64,000 nucleotides of DNA from Cronobacter muytjensii ATCC 51329 (GTDB lineage Bacteria > Pseudomonadota > Gammaproteobacteria > Enterobacterales > Enterobacteriaceae): contig NZ_CP012268.1 in NCBI RefSeq assembly GCF_001277195.1, positions 2,666,001 to 2,730,000 of the forward strand, read 5' to 3'. Of this stretch, positions 50,842-59,762 are shown piece by piece. The position numbers and the translations under genes were made by a program. The stretch's first letter is position 1, and every line of letters starts with the position of its first letter. The notes under the pieces are model-generated. The model was given only the letters and a program-made list of their open reading frames with translations. It did not search any database and had not been told where the DNA came from.

Positions 50842-51491
50842 ACGCCCTCCTGTTGCGGCACAAAGCGCACGGTGTCGCCGGGCGCGAGCAGGCCCGGCGG
50901 GTTTTTCTGCGGGTTAAACAGCGCAAGCGGCGTGTGGCCGATTATCTGCCAGCCGCCTGGCGTTGGCAGCGGATAGATGCCCGTCTGGCTGCCGCCGATA
51001 CCGACGGAGCCTGCCGGGACCGACAGCCGCGGCTCGGCCCGACGCGGCGTGGCAAGCTCGGGCGCGAGCCCGCCAAGATAAGGAAAGCCCGGCTGAAAGC
51101 CGATGAAATAGACCACGTAGTCGACCTGGGAGTGCTTTTCCACCACCTGCTTTTCGCTAAGCCCGGCGTGGCGCGCGACTTCCGCCAGGTCCGGCCCGCC
51201 TTCGCCGCCGTACACGACCGGAATTTCTATGCGCCGCGCGTCAGGGAGAATCGCCTCGCTCTCCTCCCACCAGCGCTGTAACCGCTCAATCGCGTCCAGC
51301 GCCATCGTGCCTGGCTCGCGCAGCATCACGGTAATGTTATTCATGCCGGGAATGACTTCCACCACGGCGGGCACCGCCTCCAGACGCTGCACCAGCCCCC
51401 AGATGCGCTGCTGGCTGGCCAGCGTCACAGGCGGCTCCAGCTCCAGCACTACGGCGCTTTCGCCTAACAGATAACAACGGGCTCGCTGCAC
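50835..51491 (-). CDS. pxpB: 5-oxoprolinase subunit B (KipI-like)
   Basis: A 218-residue protein (E. coli YbgJ 218) of the KipI/allophanate-hydrolase subunit 1 family. IGFQPGFPYLGGLAPELATPRR and VGIGGSQTGIYPLPTPGGWQ are its marks. In Bacillus KipI inhibits the kinase KinA; in enterobacteria it is an oxoprolinase subunit. It lies 20 bp after ybgI. Confidence 0.95.
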   Translation of the reverse strand: MQRARCYLLGESAVVLELEPPVTLASQQRIWGLVQRLEAVPAVVEVIPGMNNITVMLREPGTMALDAIERLQRWWEESEAILPDARRIEIPVVYGGEGGPDLAEVARHAGLSEKQVVEKHSQVDYVVYFIGFQPGFPYLGGLAPELATPRRAEPRLSVPAGSVGIGGSQTGIYPLPTPGGWQIIGHTPLALFNPQKNPPGLLAPGDTVRFVPQQEGVC

Positions 51492-51511
51492 GTTTTCCTC
51501 TCTTGTGTTGT

Positions 51512-52255
51512 TTAAGCCGGATTCGGGATATCGATAAAGGTCACGTCCAGATCGGTGGTTTCATTCAGCCATTCACTGAGCGCGCGAATGCCGCCGCGCT
51601 CGGTGGCGTGGTGGCCGGCGGCGTAGAAGTGCAGCCCCTGCTCGCGCGCCGAGTGAATGGTCTGCTCCGATACTTCGCCGGTAATAAACGCATCGACGCC
51701 GAAGCGCGCCGCGCTGTCGATAAAGCTCTGGCCGCCGCCGGTACACCAGGCGACGCGTTTAACGAGATCGGGGCCGGTATCGCCGCACCACAGCGGGCGC
51801 CGCCCCAGACGCGCCTCAAGCCAGGAGGCGAATTCCGGGCCAGAAACCGCCATCGAGAGTTCACCCCACGGCACCAGCGGTTCGATTTCGCCTTTCACCT
51901 CAATGCCAAGCAGTTGCGCCAGCTGCACGTTATTGCCCAGTTGCGGGTGCGCGTCGAGCGGCAGATGCCAGCCGTAGAGGTTAATATCGTTGGCGAGCAG
52001 CGTTTTCAGACGGTTGCGCTTCATGCCGCGTACCACCGGCGATTCGCCCTTCCAGAAATAACCGTGGTGCACAATGACGGCGTCCGCCTGCTGGCGCACG
52101 GCTTCATCGAGCAGCGCCTGGCTTGCGGTCACGCCAGTGATGATTTTATGCACCTCGTCGCGGCCCTCGACCTGCAACCCGTTCGGCGCGTAGTCGCTGA
52201 ACGTCGCGCTGTTAAGCTTGTCGTTAATCAGTTGTTCCAGTTCGCTGTTTTTCAT
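51512..52255 (-). CDS. ybgI: YbgI, NIF3-like metal-binding hydrolase
   Basis: A 247-residue toroidal hexamer protein (E. coli 247) of the GTP cyclohydrolase I type 2/NIF3 family. A two-metal centre is formed by His in AVIVHHGYFWKG and by GHHATERGGIRAL near the C-terminus. The exact substrate is unclear; a peptidase or cyclohydrolase activity has been suggested. It lies between phrB and pxpB in one operon. Confidence 0.94.
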   Translation of the reverse strand: MKNSELEQLINDKLNSATFSDYAPNGLQVEGRDEVHKIITGVTASQALLDEAVRQQADAVIVHHGYFWKGESPVVRGMKRNRLKTLLANDINLYGWHLPLDAHPQLGNNVQLAQLLGIEVKGEIEPLVPWGELSMAVSGPEFASWLEARLGRRPLWCGDTGPDLVKRVAWCTGGGQSFIDSAARFGVDAFITGEVSEQTIHSAREQGLHFYAAGHHATERGGIRALSEWLNETTDLDVTFIDIPNPA

Positions 52256-52267
52256 GTTTCGTCTCTC

Positions 52268-53689
52268 TTATGCCTTGCGGGCCGCTTCATAGGCCGCGAG
52301 CGTCGCGACGCGCGCCTGTTTGTGATCGACTATCGGCTGCGGGTAGCGCAGCGTTGCGCCGTGTTTTTTAGCCCAGACATGCGGCTCGTGCACCGCCTTA
52401 CCGGGAACATGGCTCAGCTCCGGCACCCAGCGGCGAATAAAATCGCCGTCGGCGTCAAACCGCTGCCCCTGCGTGACAGGGTTAAAAATACGGAAATAGG
52501 GCGCGGCGTCGGTGCCGGTCGAGGCCGCCCACTGCCAGCCGCCGTTATTGGCCGCGAAATCGCCGTCGATCAGTTGCGACATAAAATAGCGTTCGCCGCG
52601 CCGCCAGTCGACCAGTAAGTCTTTGACCAGAAAGCTCGCGGTGATCATCCGCAGCCGGTTGTGCATCCAGCCAGTCGCGTTCATCTGGCGCATGGCGGCG
52701 TCCACAATCGGGTAACCCGTCCGGCCTTCGCACCAGGCCTGAAAGTGCGCGTCGTTCTGCTGCCATGCCACCCGCGCCGTCCAGTCGATAAACGGCTGAT
52801 GGCGGCACAGGTGCGGCCAGGCGACGATAAGATGACGGTAGAATTCGCGCCAGATAAGCTCATTCAGCCAGACCGCCCCGCTGCCGCCTTCCAGCGCGCG
52901 CGGGTGTTCGGTTAACAGACGATGCAGACACTGGCGCGGCGACAGCACGCCGATGGCGAGATATGGCGAGAGCAGACTGGTGCCGCGAAGCGCCGGGAAA
53001 TCGCGCTTTTCCGGGTAGTCACCCGCCGCCGTCTGGCAAAACTCGCGCAGGCGTTGCAGCGCGGCCTCTTCGCCTGCCGGAAACAGCAGCGCGTCCGGCG
53101 TCTCGCTGGGGTAATCAAAGGGCGCAAGCGCGGGCAGGTCGCTTAACGCACCGCCCGCGCGCGGTTTCGGCGCGCTGACGCATGGCGGCAGCCCTTCGCC
53201 CAGACGGCGCAAAAATGCCCGGCTGTAAGGCGTGAAAACTTTATACATCTCGCCGTTGCCGGTCACGACGCTGCCGGGCGGCAGCATCACGCTGTCATCG
53301 AAGCCCTGGCAGGCGACGCGCTCAGCCAGCCGGCGTTCGACCGCCGCGTCACGCCGTGCCTCGTTCAGTTCATACTGGTAGTTATAAAACAGCGCCGATA
53401 CCTGATGCTCGTCGCAAAACGTCGCCAGCGTCTCCACGGCGGCGGCGAAATCGGGCGCGTCGCAGGTAAAGAGCGGAATGCCCCGCTTCGCGAGCGCCTG
53501 TTGCAATGCCGCAAGGTTTTGCCAGATAAACGCCGCCTGGCGCGGCGCGAGGGTGTGATCGCGCCACTGCTGCGGGGTGGAGATAAACAGACCGATGACC
53601 CGCGCGTCGGGGTCACGGCAGGCGGCGGCGAGCGCCAGGTTATCAAAGACGCGTAAATCCGCGCGAAACCAGACCAGATGCGTGGTCAT
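52268..53689 (-). CDS. phrB: Deoxyribodipyrimidine photolyase
   Basis: A 473-residue class I CPD photolyase (E. coli 472). The N-terminal antenna domain starts MTTHLVWFRADLRVFDNLAL, and the FAD domain has MHNRLRMITASFLVKDLLVDW and WQWAASTGTDAAPYFRIFNP. It repairs pyrimidine dimers with blue light. It lies 12 bp from both ybgI and ybgA, which are on the same strand. Confidence 0.96.
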   Translation of the reverse strand: MTTHLVWFRADLRVFDNLALAAACRDPDARVIGLFISTPQQWRDHTLAPRQAAFIWQNLAALQQALAKRGIPLFTCDAPDFAAAVETLATFCDEHQVSALFYNYQYELNEARRDAAVERRLAERVACQGFDDSVMLPPGSVVTGNGEMYKVFTPYSRAFLRRLGEGLPPCVSAPKPRAGGALSDLPALAPFDYPSETPDALLFPAGEEAALQRLREFCQTAAGDYPEKRDFPALRGTSLLSPYLAIGVLSPRQCLHRLLTEHPRALEGGSGAVWLNELIWREFYRHLIVAWPHLCRHQPFIDWTARVAWQQNDAHFQAWCEGRTGYPIVDAAMRQMNATGWMHNRLRMITASFLVKDLLVDWRRGERYFMSQLIDGDFAANNGGWQWAASTGTDAAPYFRIFNPVTQGQRFDADGDFIRRWVPELSHVPGKAVHEPHVWAKKHGATLRYPQPIVDHKQARVATLAAYEAARKA

Positions 53690-53701
53690 AACACTCCTTG
53701 T

Positions 53702-54658
53702 TTACCGGCCATAGCGCAGGCGCAGCGCTTCCGGGTAAGGCTCAAAATAGCGTTGTTGATCAAGGTAGGGGTCAGGAAATTCCGCCATGTAGTGTTTGAG
53801 CAGCGTGACCGGCGCCAGCAGCGGCTGGGTGCCCTGACGGTAGCGGTCGATAAGCGTGGAGAGCTCCTGACGCTGGCGGCCGTTAAGCTGATTGCGGAAA
53901 TAGCCCTGCACGTGCATCAGCACGTTGGTGTGGTTGCGCCGGGTAGCCTGGATGGACAGCAGCGCCATCAGGCGCAGGCGGTACTCCTCAAAATAGGCGT
54001 CCAGCGATTCCCACTTGTCGATGGCGGCGACAAAACGCCCCAGCTCGCGATAGAGCGGCTGCGAATGCGCCAGCAGCAGGAGCTTATAACGGCTGTGGAA
54101 CGCAATCAGATTCCCGCGGCTCAGCCCTTCGGCGCGCAGCGCGTGGAGTTCATGCAGGGTATAGATGCGTTCGACGAAATTTTCGCGAATGGCCGGATCG
54201 TGCAGACGCCCGTCCTCTTCCACCGGAAGCCAGGGCAGCGCGTTCATCAGAATATCGGTATAGATGCCGCGTCCGGCTTTTCGGTTGTTTTTACCGTCCT
54301 GATCGTAGACGCGCACGCGCTCCATACCGCAGCTTGGCGACTTGGCGCAGACGATATAGCCGCACAGGTGTTCAAGGCGGCTGACGCGCTCGCGTGAAAA
54401 GGCAGCCATCTCTTCAGTGAGATCCCCGTCGCGTTTATCGCTAAAGCGCAGCGCGAGATGGCCGTCGTCGGTTTTCACCAGACGGAGCGCCGGGCGTGGC
54501 ACAGGCAGGCCAACCGCCATTTCGGGGCAGACCGGCTCATATTTTACCCAGGGCGCAAGCTCTTCCACCGCAAAGGCCAGCCGTTTATGGCCGCCGTCGA
54601 AACGCACATTTTCCCCTAAAAGACAGGCGCTAATGCCAACAGGGATTTTTACACTCAT
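53702..54658 (-). CDS. ybgA: YbgA-type protein, DUF523-DUF1722 fusion
   Basis: A 318-residue cytoplasmic protein. The N-terminal DUF523 domain (about 1-150) has three conserved Cys regions: GISACLLGENVRFDG (Cys12), EPVCPEMAVGLPVPRP (Cys44) and CAKSPSCGMERVRVY (Cys114). DUF523 proteins such as TudS hold an Fe-S cluster and remove sulfur from thiouracil. The C-terminal DUF1722 domain (about 185-318) has RYKLLLLAHSQPLYRELGR. E. coli K-12 YbgA has only DUF1722 (about 169 residues), so the gene here is the longer fused form. ATG at 54658 fits AGGAAG upstream. First gene of the operon leading to phrB. Confidence 0.9.
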   Translation of the reverse strand: MSVKIPVGISACLLGENVRFDGGHKRLAFAVEELAPWVKYEPVCPEMAVGLPVPRPALRLVKTDDGHLALRFSDKRDGDLTEEMAAFSRERVSRLEHLCGYIVCAKSPSCGMERVRVYDQDGKNNRKAGRGIYTDILMNALPWLPVEEDGRLHDPAIRENFVERIYTLHELHALRAEGLSRGNLIAFHSRYKLLLLAHSQPLYRELGRFVAAIDKWESLDAYFEEYRLRLMALLSIQATRRNHTNVLMHVQGYFRNQLNGRQRQELSTLIDRYRQGTQPLLAPVTLLKHYMAEFPDPYLDQQRYFEPYPEALRLRYGR

Positions 54659-54765
54659 TCGGCCTTCCTCATTTTTATACACTCTCAGTGTAGCCAGAGG
54701 CAGCCTGTTAACACCAGCCTGTTTGCAGCGAAAAACGCAGCGGCGCACGACTTTCGCAGGCATAA

Positions 54766-54794
54766 AAAAACCGCTCGAAATGAGCGGTTTTTCA
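54766..54794. terminator. Bidirectional hairpin between ybgA and ybfA
   Basis: AAAAAACCGCTC-GAAA(TG)-GAGCGGTTTTT stem with T runs both ways; it would end ybfA on the minus strand 15 bp after its stop. Confidence 0.88.
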
Positions 54795-54808
54795 GGGCGT
54801 CGCGCGAA

Positions 54809-55015
54809 TCAGTAGAAATCGCAGGCAGCTTGTTCAGCCTGCGCCATCCAGACCGGCTGATCGCTGGTTTTCGACCATACGCGGTGCAGATAACTATAAA
54901 AGCGAGCGCGATCTTTCCAGAACAGCATTACCGGCAGGGCGACGATACCCGCGATCAGCACCAGCGCGCGACGCAGGAAGACCTGATGCGCAGGATATTT
55001 TTTATATAAAGACAT
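54809..55015 (-). CDS. ybfA: YbfA, small membrane protein
   Basis: A 68-residue protein (E. coli 68) with one to two hydrophobic segments (LVLIAGIVALPVMLFW) and the conserved block FYSYLHRVWSKTSDQPVWM. Function is unknown; it lies beside kdp in E. coli as here. ATG at 55015, with GGAGAAACC upstream. Confidence 0.92.
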   Translation of the reverse strand: MSLYKKYPAHQVFLRRALVLIAGIVALPVMLFWKDRARFYSYLHRVWSKTSDQPVWMAQAEQAACDFY

Positions 55016-55221
55016 AGGTTTCTCCCCCTTTTTAACTTGCCCGGCATGCAAGGCCGGAAATTGAATTTTGTGAGCTGGTTAAAATTGTACCGCTTTGCCT
55101 GTAATTTTACTACTCATCCGACCACCATTCAGACGAATTCTTAGCATCTTTACAATTGATACTGTAAATAAGTTACAAAACGGTTAACGAAATACTAACC
55201 CGCAGTTAAATTATGGTTTTT

Positions 55222-55252
55222 GCGATTTTTATATTTTTTTTACACCCCGCTT
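55222..55252 (+). promoter_or_regulatory. kdp promoter and KdpE-binding region
   Basis: TTTATA followed by a T run and TACACCCCGC (about 55227-55250) is nearly the same as the KdpE site of E. coli kdpFABC. Upstream 55016-55220 is AT-rich with no gene. Confidence 0.8.
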
Positions 55253-55328
55253 CGCGATTTTTGCGAAACCTTTACGCCTGAATCCCTACCCTCTGCGCAT
55301 ATTCCAAAAACCCCCATGGAGGTGGATT

Positions 55329-55418
55329 GTGAGTGCAGGCCTTATAACCGGCATCGTGCTGGTTTTCCTGTTACTGGGCTATCTGGTATACGCCCTGATT
55401 AATGCGGAGGCGTTCTGA
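55329..55418 (+). CDS. kdpF: KdpF, small subunit of the K+ pump
   Basis: A 29-residue single-helix membrane peptide (MSAGLITGIVLVFLLLGYLV onward), the same length as E. coli KdpF, with start codon GTG at 55329 after a GGAGGTG site. It stabilises KdpABC. Its TGA stop shares an A with the kdpA ATG at 55418. Confidence 0.95.
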   Translation: MSAGLITGIVLVFLLLGYLVYALINAEAF

Positions 55419-57100
55419 TGGCGGCTTCGGCATTTTTACTTATCGCCAGTTTTTTACTGGTGCTGATGGCGCTCGCCAGACCGCTGGGCAGCCTGCTTGC
55501 CAGGATGATCGACGGCGAGCCCTTGCCGGGCGTGGGCGGCGTGGAGCGCGTGCTCTGGGCCGTGCTCGGCATTCGTCAGGAAGAGATGGACTGGAAGCGC
55601 TATCTGCTGGCGATCCTGGCCTTTAACACACTCGGGCTGGTGGTGCTGTTCACCATACTGATGTGTCAGGGCTTCCTGCCGCTTAATCCGCAACAGTTGC
55701 CGGGCCTCTCCTGGCATCTGGCGCTGAACACGGCGGTGAGTTTTGTCGCGAACACCAACTGGCAATCTTATGCGGGCGAAAGCACGGTGAGCTATTTCAG
55801 CCAGATGGCGGGGCTCGCGGTGCAAAACTTCCTCTCCGCCGCCACCGGCATTGCGGTAGCGTTTGCGTTGATTCGTGCGTTCGCACGCCAGTCGGCCACA
55901 ACGCTCGGCAACGCCTGGCAGGATCTTACCCGCGTGACGCTGTGGGTACTGGTGCCGCTCTCGCTGATTATCGCCCTGTTTTTTATTCAGCAAGGCGCGA
56001 TTCAGAACTTCTCGGCGTATCAGCCTTTCACCACGCTGGAAGGCGCGCGGCAGATGCTGCCGATGGGCCCGGTCGCCTCGCAGGAGGCCATCAAAATGCT
56101 CGGCACCAACGGCGGCGGCTTCTTTAACGCCAACTCCTCTCACCCGTTTGAAAACCCGACCGCGCTGACGAACTTCGTGCAGATGCTGGCTATCTTCCTG
56201 ATCCCGGCGGCGCTCTGTTTCGCCTTCGGCGATGCCGTGGGCGACGCGCGTCAGGGCCGCGCCATTCTCTGGACCATGACGGTGATTTTCGTGGTCTGCG
56301 TGGCGCTGGTGATGTGGGCTGAAACGGCAGGCAACCCGCACTTTCTGACGCTCGGCGCCGACAGCGCCATTAATATGGAAGGCAAAGAGAGCCGCTTTGG
56401 CATTCTCGCCAGCAGCCTGTTTGCGGTCGTCACGACAGCGGCCTCATGCGGTGCGGTCAACGCCATGCACGACTCCTTTACGGCGCTCGGCGGCATGCTG
56501 CCAATGTGGCTGATGCAGATTGGCGAAGTGGTCTTCGGCGGCGTCGGCTCCGGGTTGTACGGGATGCTGCTGTTTGTGCTGCTGGGCGTGTTTATCGCCG
56601 GCCTGATGATTGGCCGCACGCCGGAATACCTCGGTAAAAAAATTGACGTGCGCGAGATGAAAATGACCGCGCTGGCGATTCTGGTAACGCCTGCGCTGGT
56701 GCTTATCGGCACGGCGCTGGCGCTGATGACCGACGCAGGCCGCGCGGGCATTTTCAACCCCGGCATTCATGGGTTCAGCGAAGTGCTGTACGCGGTCTCG
56801 TCCGCCGCCAATAACAACGGCAGCGCCTTTGCGGGCCTGAGCGCCAACACGCCGTTCTGGAACCTGCTGCTGGCGTTCTGCATGTGGTTTGGCCGCTTCC
56901 TGGTGATTGTGCCGGTGATGGCGATTGCCGGATCGCTCGCCGCTAAAAAAGCGCAGCCCGCGAGCCCCGGCACGCTGCCTACCCACGGCGCGCTGTTTAT
57001 CGGCCTGCTGACGGGCACCGTGCTGCTGGTCGGCGCCCTGACCTTTATCCCCGCCCTCGCCTTAGGCCCGGTCGCGGAACACCTTTCTCTTGTGAAATGA
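55418..57100 (+). CDS. kdpA: Potassium-translocating ATPase subunit A
   Basis: A 560-residue inner-membrane subunit (E. coli 557) of the superfamily of K+ transporters with ten helices. Selectivity-filter regions include NTNWQSYAGESTVSYFSQM, GTNGGGFFNANSSHPFENP, TAASCGAVNAMHDSFT and SSAANNNGSAFAGL. It takes up K+ with high affinity under low potassium. Confidence 0.97.
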   Translation: MAASAFLLIASFLLVLMALARPLGSLLARMIDGEPLPGVGGVERVLWAVLGIRQEEMDWKRYLLAILAFNTLGLVVLFTILMCQGFLPLNPQQLPGLSWHLALNTAVSFVANTNWQSYAGESTVSYFSQMAGLAVQNFLSAATGIAVAFALIRAFARQSATTLGNAWQDLTRVTLWVLVPLSLIIALFFIQQGAIQNFSAYQPFTTLEGARQMLPMGPVASQEAIKMLGTNGGGFFNANSSHPFENPTALTNFVQMLAIFLIPAALCFAFGDAVGDARQGRAILWTMTVIFVVCVALVMWAETAGNPHFLTLGADSAINMEGKESRFGILASSLFAVVTTAASCGAVNAMHDSFTALGGMLPMWLMQIGEVVFGGVGSGLYGMLLFVLLGVFIAGLMIGRTPEYLGKKIDVREMKMTALAILVTPALVLIGTALALMTDAGRAGIFNPGIHGFSEVLYAVSSAANNNGSAFAGLSANTPFWNLLLAFCMWFGRFLVIVPVMAIAGSLAAKKAQPASPGTLPTHGALFIGLLTGTVLLVGALTFIPALALGPVAEHLSLVK

Positions 57101-57120
57101 CCATTGCGGAGTCGCTATCC

Positions 57121-59169
57121 ATGAGTCGCAAGCAACTGGCCCTGTTTGAATCCTCTCTGGTTCGTCAGGCGCTGATCGATTCTTTTAAAAAACTGAGTCC
57201 GCGCGCCCAGTGGCGCAACCCGGTCATGTTTATCGTCTGGGTCGGCAGCCTGCTGACCACGCTGATTGCCGTGGCGATTGCCGCCGGGAAACTGCCCGGC
57301 GAGGCGCTGTTTACCGGCGCCATCAGCCTGTGGCTGTGGTTTACGGTGCTGTTCGCGAACTTCGCCGAGGCGCTGGCCGAGGGCCGCAGCAAAGCCCAGG
57401 CTAACAGCCTGAAAGGCGTTAAAAAGACCGCCTTCGCCCGTAAACTGCGCGCGCCACACCACGACGCCCAGGTGGATCACGTGCCTGCTACCGACCTGCG
57501 CAAAGGCGATATCGTGCTGGTGGAAGCGGGCGATATCATCCCGTGTGACGGTGAGGTGCTCGAAGGCGGCGCGTCGGTTGACGAGAGCGCCATTACCGGC
57601 GAATCGGCGCCGGTAATCCGCGAATCGGGCGGCGATTTCGCCTCGGTGACCGGCGGCACGCGCATTCTCTCCGACTGGCTGGTCATCCAGTGCAGCGTTA
57701 ACCCGGGCGAGACGTTCCTTGACCGCATGATTGCGATGGTCGAAAGCGCCGAGCGCCGTAAAACGCCGAACGAAATCGCGCTCACCATTCTGCTGGTGGC
57801 GCTCACCATCGTCTTTCTGCTGGCGACTGCGACCCTCTACCCGTTCTCGCAGTACGGCGGCGCGGCGGTTAGCGTGACGGTGCTGGTGGCGCTGCTGGTC
57901 TGCCTCATCCCGACGACCATCGGCGGGCTGCTCTCCGCCATCGGCGTGGCGGGCATGAGCCGCATGCTTGGCGCGAATGTGATTGCCACCAGCGGGCGCG
58001 CGGTAGAAGCGGCGGGCGATGTGGACGTGTTGCTGCTTGATAAAACCGGCACCATTACGCTTGGCAACCGTCAGGCCTCCGCGTTCCTGCCCGCGCCCGG
58101 CGTCGATGAAAAAACGCTGGCGGACGCCGCCCAGCTCGCCTCGCTCGCCGATGAAACGCCGGAAGGCCGCAGCATCGTGGTGCTCGCCAAACAGCGCTTT
58201 AACCTGCGCGAGCGCGACGTGCAGAGCCTTCAGGCGACGTTTGTGCCCTTCACCGCCCAGACGCGCATGAGCGGGATTAACGTCCAGGACAGGATGATCC
58301 GCAAAGGTTCAGTGGACGCCATTCGCCGCCACGTGGAAGCCAACGGCGGCCAGTTCCCGGCGCAGGTCGATACGCTGGTGGAAGGCGTGGCGCGCACCGG
58401 CGGCACGCCGCTGGTGGTGGCCGAAGGCGCGCAGGTGCTCGGCGTTATTGCGCTGAAAGATATCGTCAAAGGCGGCATTAAAGAGCGCTTCGCGCAGCTG
58501 CGCAAAATGGGCATCAAAACGGTGATGATCACCGGCGACAACCGGCTGACCGCCGCCGCCATCGCGGCCGAAGCGGGCGTGGATGATTTTCTTTCCGAAG
58601 CGACGCCGGAGGCCAAACTGGCGCTGATCCGCCAGTATCAGGCCGAAGGACGACTGGTGGCGATGACCGGCGACGGCACCAACGACGCCCCGGCGCTGGC
58701 GCAGGCGGACGTCGCAGTGGCGATGAACTCCGGCACCCAGGCGGCGAAAGAGGCGGGGAACATGGTGGATCTCGACTCTAACCCCACCAAGCTCATCGAA
58801 GTGGTGCATATCGGCAAACAGATGCTGATGACGCGCGGCTCGCTGACGACGTTCAGTATCGCCAACGACGTGGCCAAATATTTCGCTATTATCCCGGCGG
58901 CGTTCGCGGCGACTTACCCGCAGCTTAACGCGCTGAACGTGATGCATCTGCACTCGCCCGCCTCGGCCATTCTGAGCGCCGTGATTTTCAACGCGCTGAT
59001 TATCGTCTTTCTGATCCCGCTGGCGCTGAAGGGCGTGAGCTACAAGCCGCTTGCGGCCGCGGCGATGCTGCGCCGTAACCTGTGGATTTATGGTCTGGGC
59101 GGTCTTGTGGTGCCGTTTATCGGCATCAAGCTCATCGACCTGCTGTTAACGCTGTTTGGTCTGGTTTAA
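57121..59169 (+). CDS. kdpB: Potassium-transporting ATPase ATP-binding subunit KdpB
   Basis: A 682-residue P-type ATPase (E. coli 682). The phosphorylation site is DKTGTITLG with Asp307, the actuator motif is SAITGESAPVI, and the hinge is MTGDGTNDAPALAQADV. ATG at 57121 (MSRKQLALFE) fits the family with GGAG upstream; an in-frame ATG at 57097 overlaps kdpA. Confidence 0.97.
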   Translation: MSRKQLALFESSLVRQALIDSFKKLSPRAQWRNPVMFIVWVGSLLTTLIAVAIAAGKLPGEALFTGAISLWLWFTVLFANFAEALAEGRSKAQANSLKGVKKTAFARKLRAPHHDAQVDHVPATDLRKGDIVLVEAGDIIPCDGEVLEGGASVDESAITGESAPVIRESGGDFASVTGGTRILSDWLVIQCSVNPGETFLDRMIAMVESAERRKTPNEIALTILLVALTIVFLLATATLYPFSQYGGAAVSVTVLVALLVCLIPTTIGGLLSAIGVAGMSRMLGANVIATSGRAVEAAGDVDVLLLDKTGTITLGNRQASAFLPAPGVDEKTLADAAQLASLADETPEGRSIVVLAKQRFNLRERDVQSLQATFVPFTAQTRMSGINVQDRMIRKGSVDAIRRHVEANGGQFPAQVDTLVEGVARTGGTPLVVAEGAQVLGVIALKDIVKGGIKERFAQLRKMGIKTVMITGDNRLTAAAIAAEAGVDDFLSEATPEAKLALIRQYQAEGRLVAMTGDGTNDAPALAQADVAVAMNSGTQAAKEAGNMVDLDSNPTKLIEVVHIGKQMLMTRGSLTTFSIANDVAKYFAIIPAAFAATYPQLNALNVMHLHSPASAILSAVIFNALIIVFLIPLALKGVSYKPLAAAAMLRRNLWIYGLGGLVVPFIGIKLIDLLLTLFGLV

Positions 59170-59180
59170 AAGGAAACGTT

Positions 59181-59753
59181 ATGGCTACGTTACGCCCTGC
59201 ACTCGCAGTACTGATTTTTCTGACGCTTATTACCGGTGGCGTTTACCCGCTGGCCACTACCGTGCTCGGCCAGTGGTGGTTTAAGGATCAGGCGCAAGGA
59301 TCGCTTATCCGCCAGAATGATGAGGTGCGCGGCTCGCGCCTCATCGGCCAGGCATTCAGCGAGGCGAAATATTTCCAGGGCCGCCCTTCCGCCACCGCCG
59401 AAGCGCCTTATAATCCAATGGCTTCCGGCGGCAGCAATCTCGCCGCCAGCAACCCGGAGCTGGATAAACAGGTTCAGGCGCGCGTGGCCGCGCTGCGCGC
59501 CGCCAACCCGGAGGCCCGCACGGCGGTGCCGGTGGAGCTGGTGACGGCGTCCGCCAGCGGTCTTGACTACGGCATCTCGCCAGACGCCGCGTTCTGGCAG
59601 GCACCGCGCGTGGCGCAGGCGCGCGGGATCTCTGAAGCGGAAGTCGGACGGCTTATCCGCGAGGCGACCCAGGCGCCGCTCGCCGGTTTCCTCGGCCAGC
59701 CGGTAGTGAATGTGCTGCAACTCAATCTGGCGCTGGACGCCCTGCAACCGTAA
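59181..59753 (+). CDS. kdpC: Potassium-transporting ATPase subunit C
   Basis: A 190-residue subunit (E. coli 190) with one N-terminal helix and a periplasmic domain (ASGSGLDYGIS type motif, here ASGLDYGISPDAAFWQAPRV). It aids assembly of the KdpABC complex. AAAGGAAACG precedes the ATG. Confidence 0.96.
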   Translation: MATLRPALAVLIFLTLITGGVYPLATTVLGQWWFKDQAQGSLIRQNDEVRGSRLIGQAFSEAKYFQGRPSATAEAPYNPMASGGSNLAASNPELDKQVQARVAALRAANPEARTAVPVELVTASASGLDYGISPDAAFWQAPRVAQARGISEAEVGRLIREATQAPLAGFLGQPVVNVLQLNLALDALQP

Positions 59754-59762
59754 GGAAAAACC

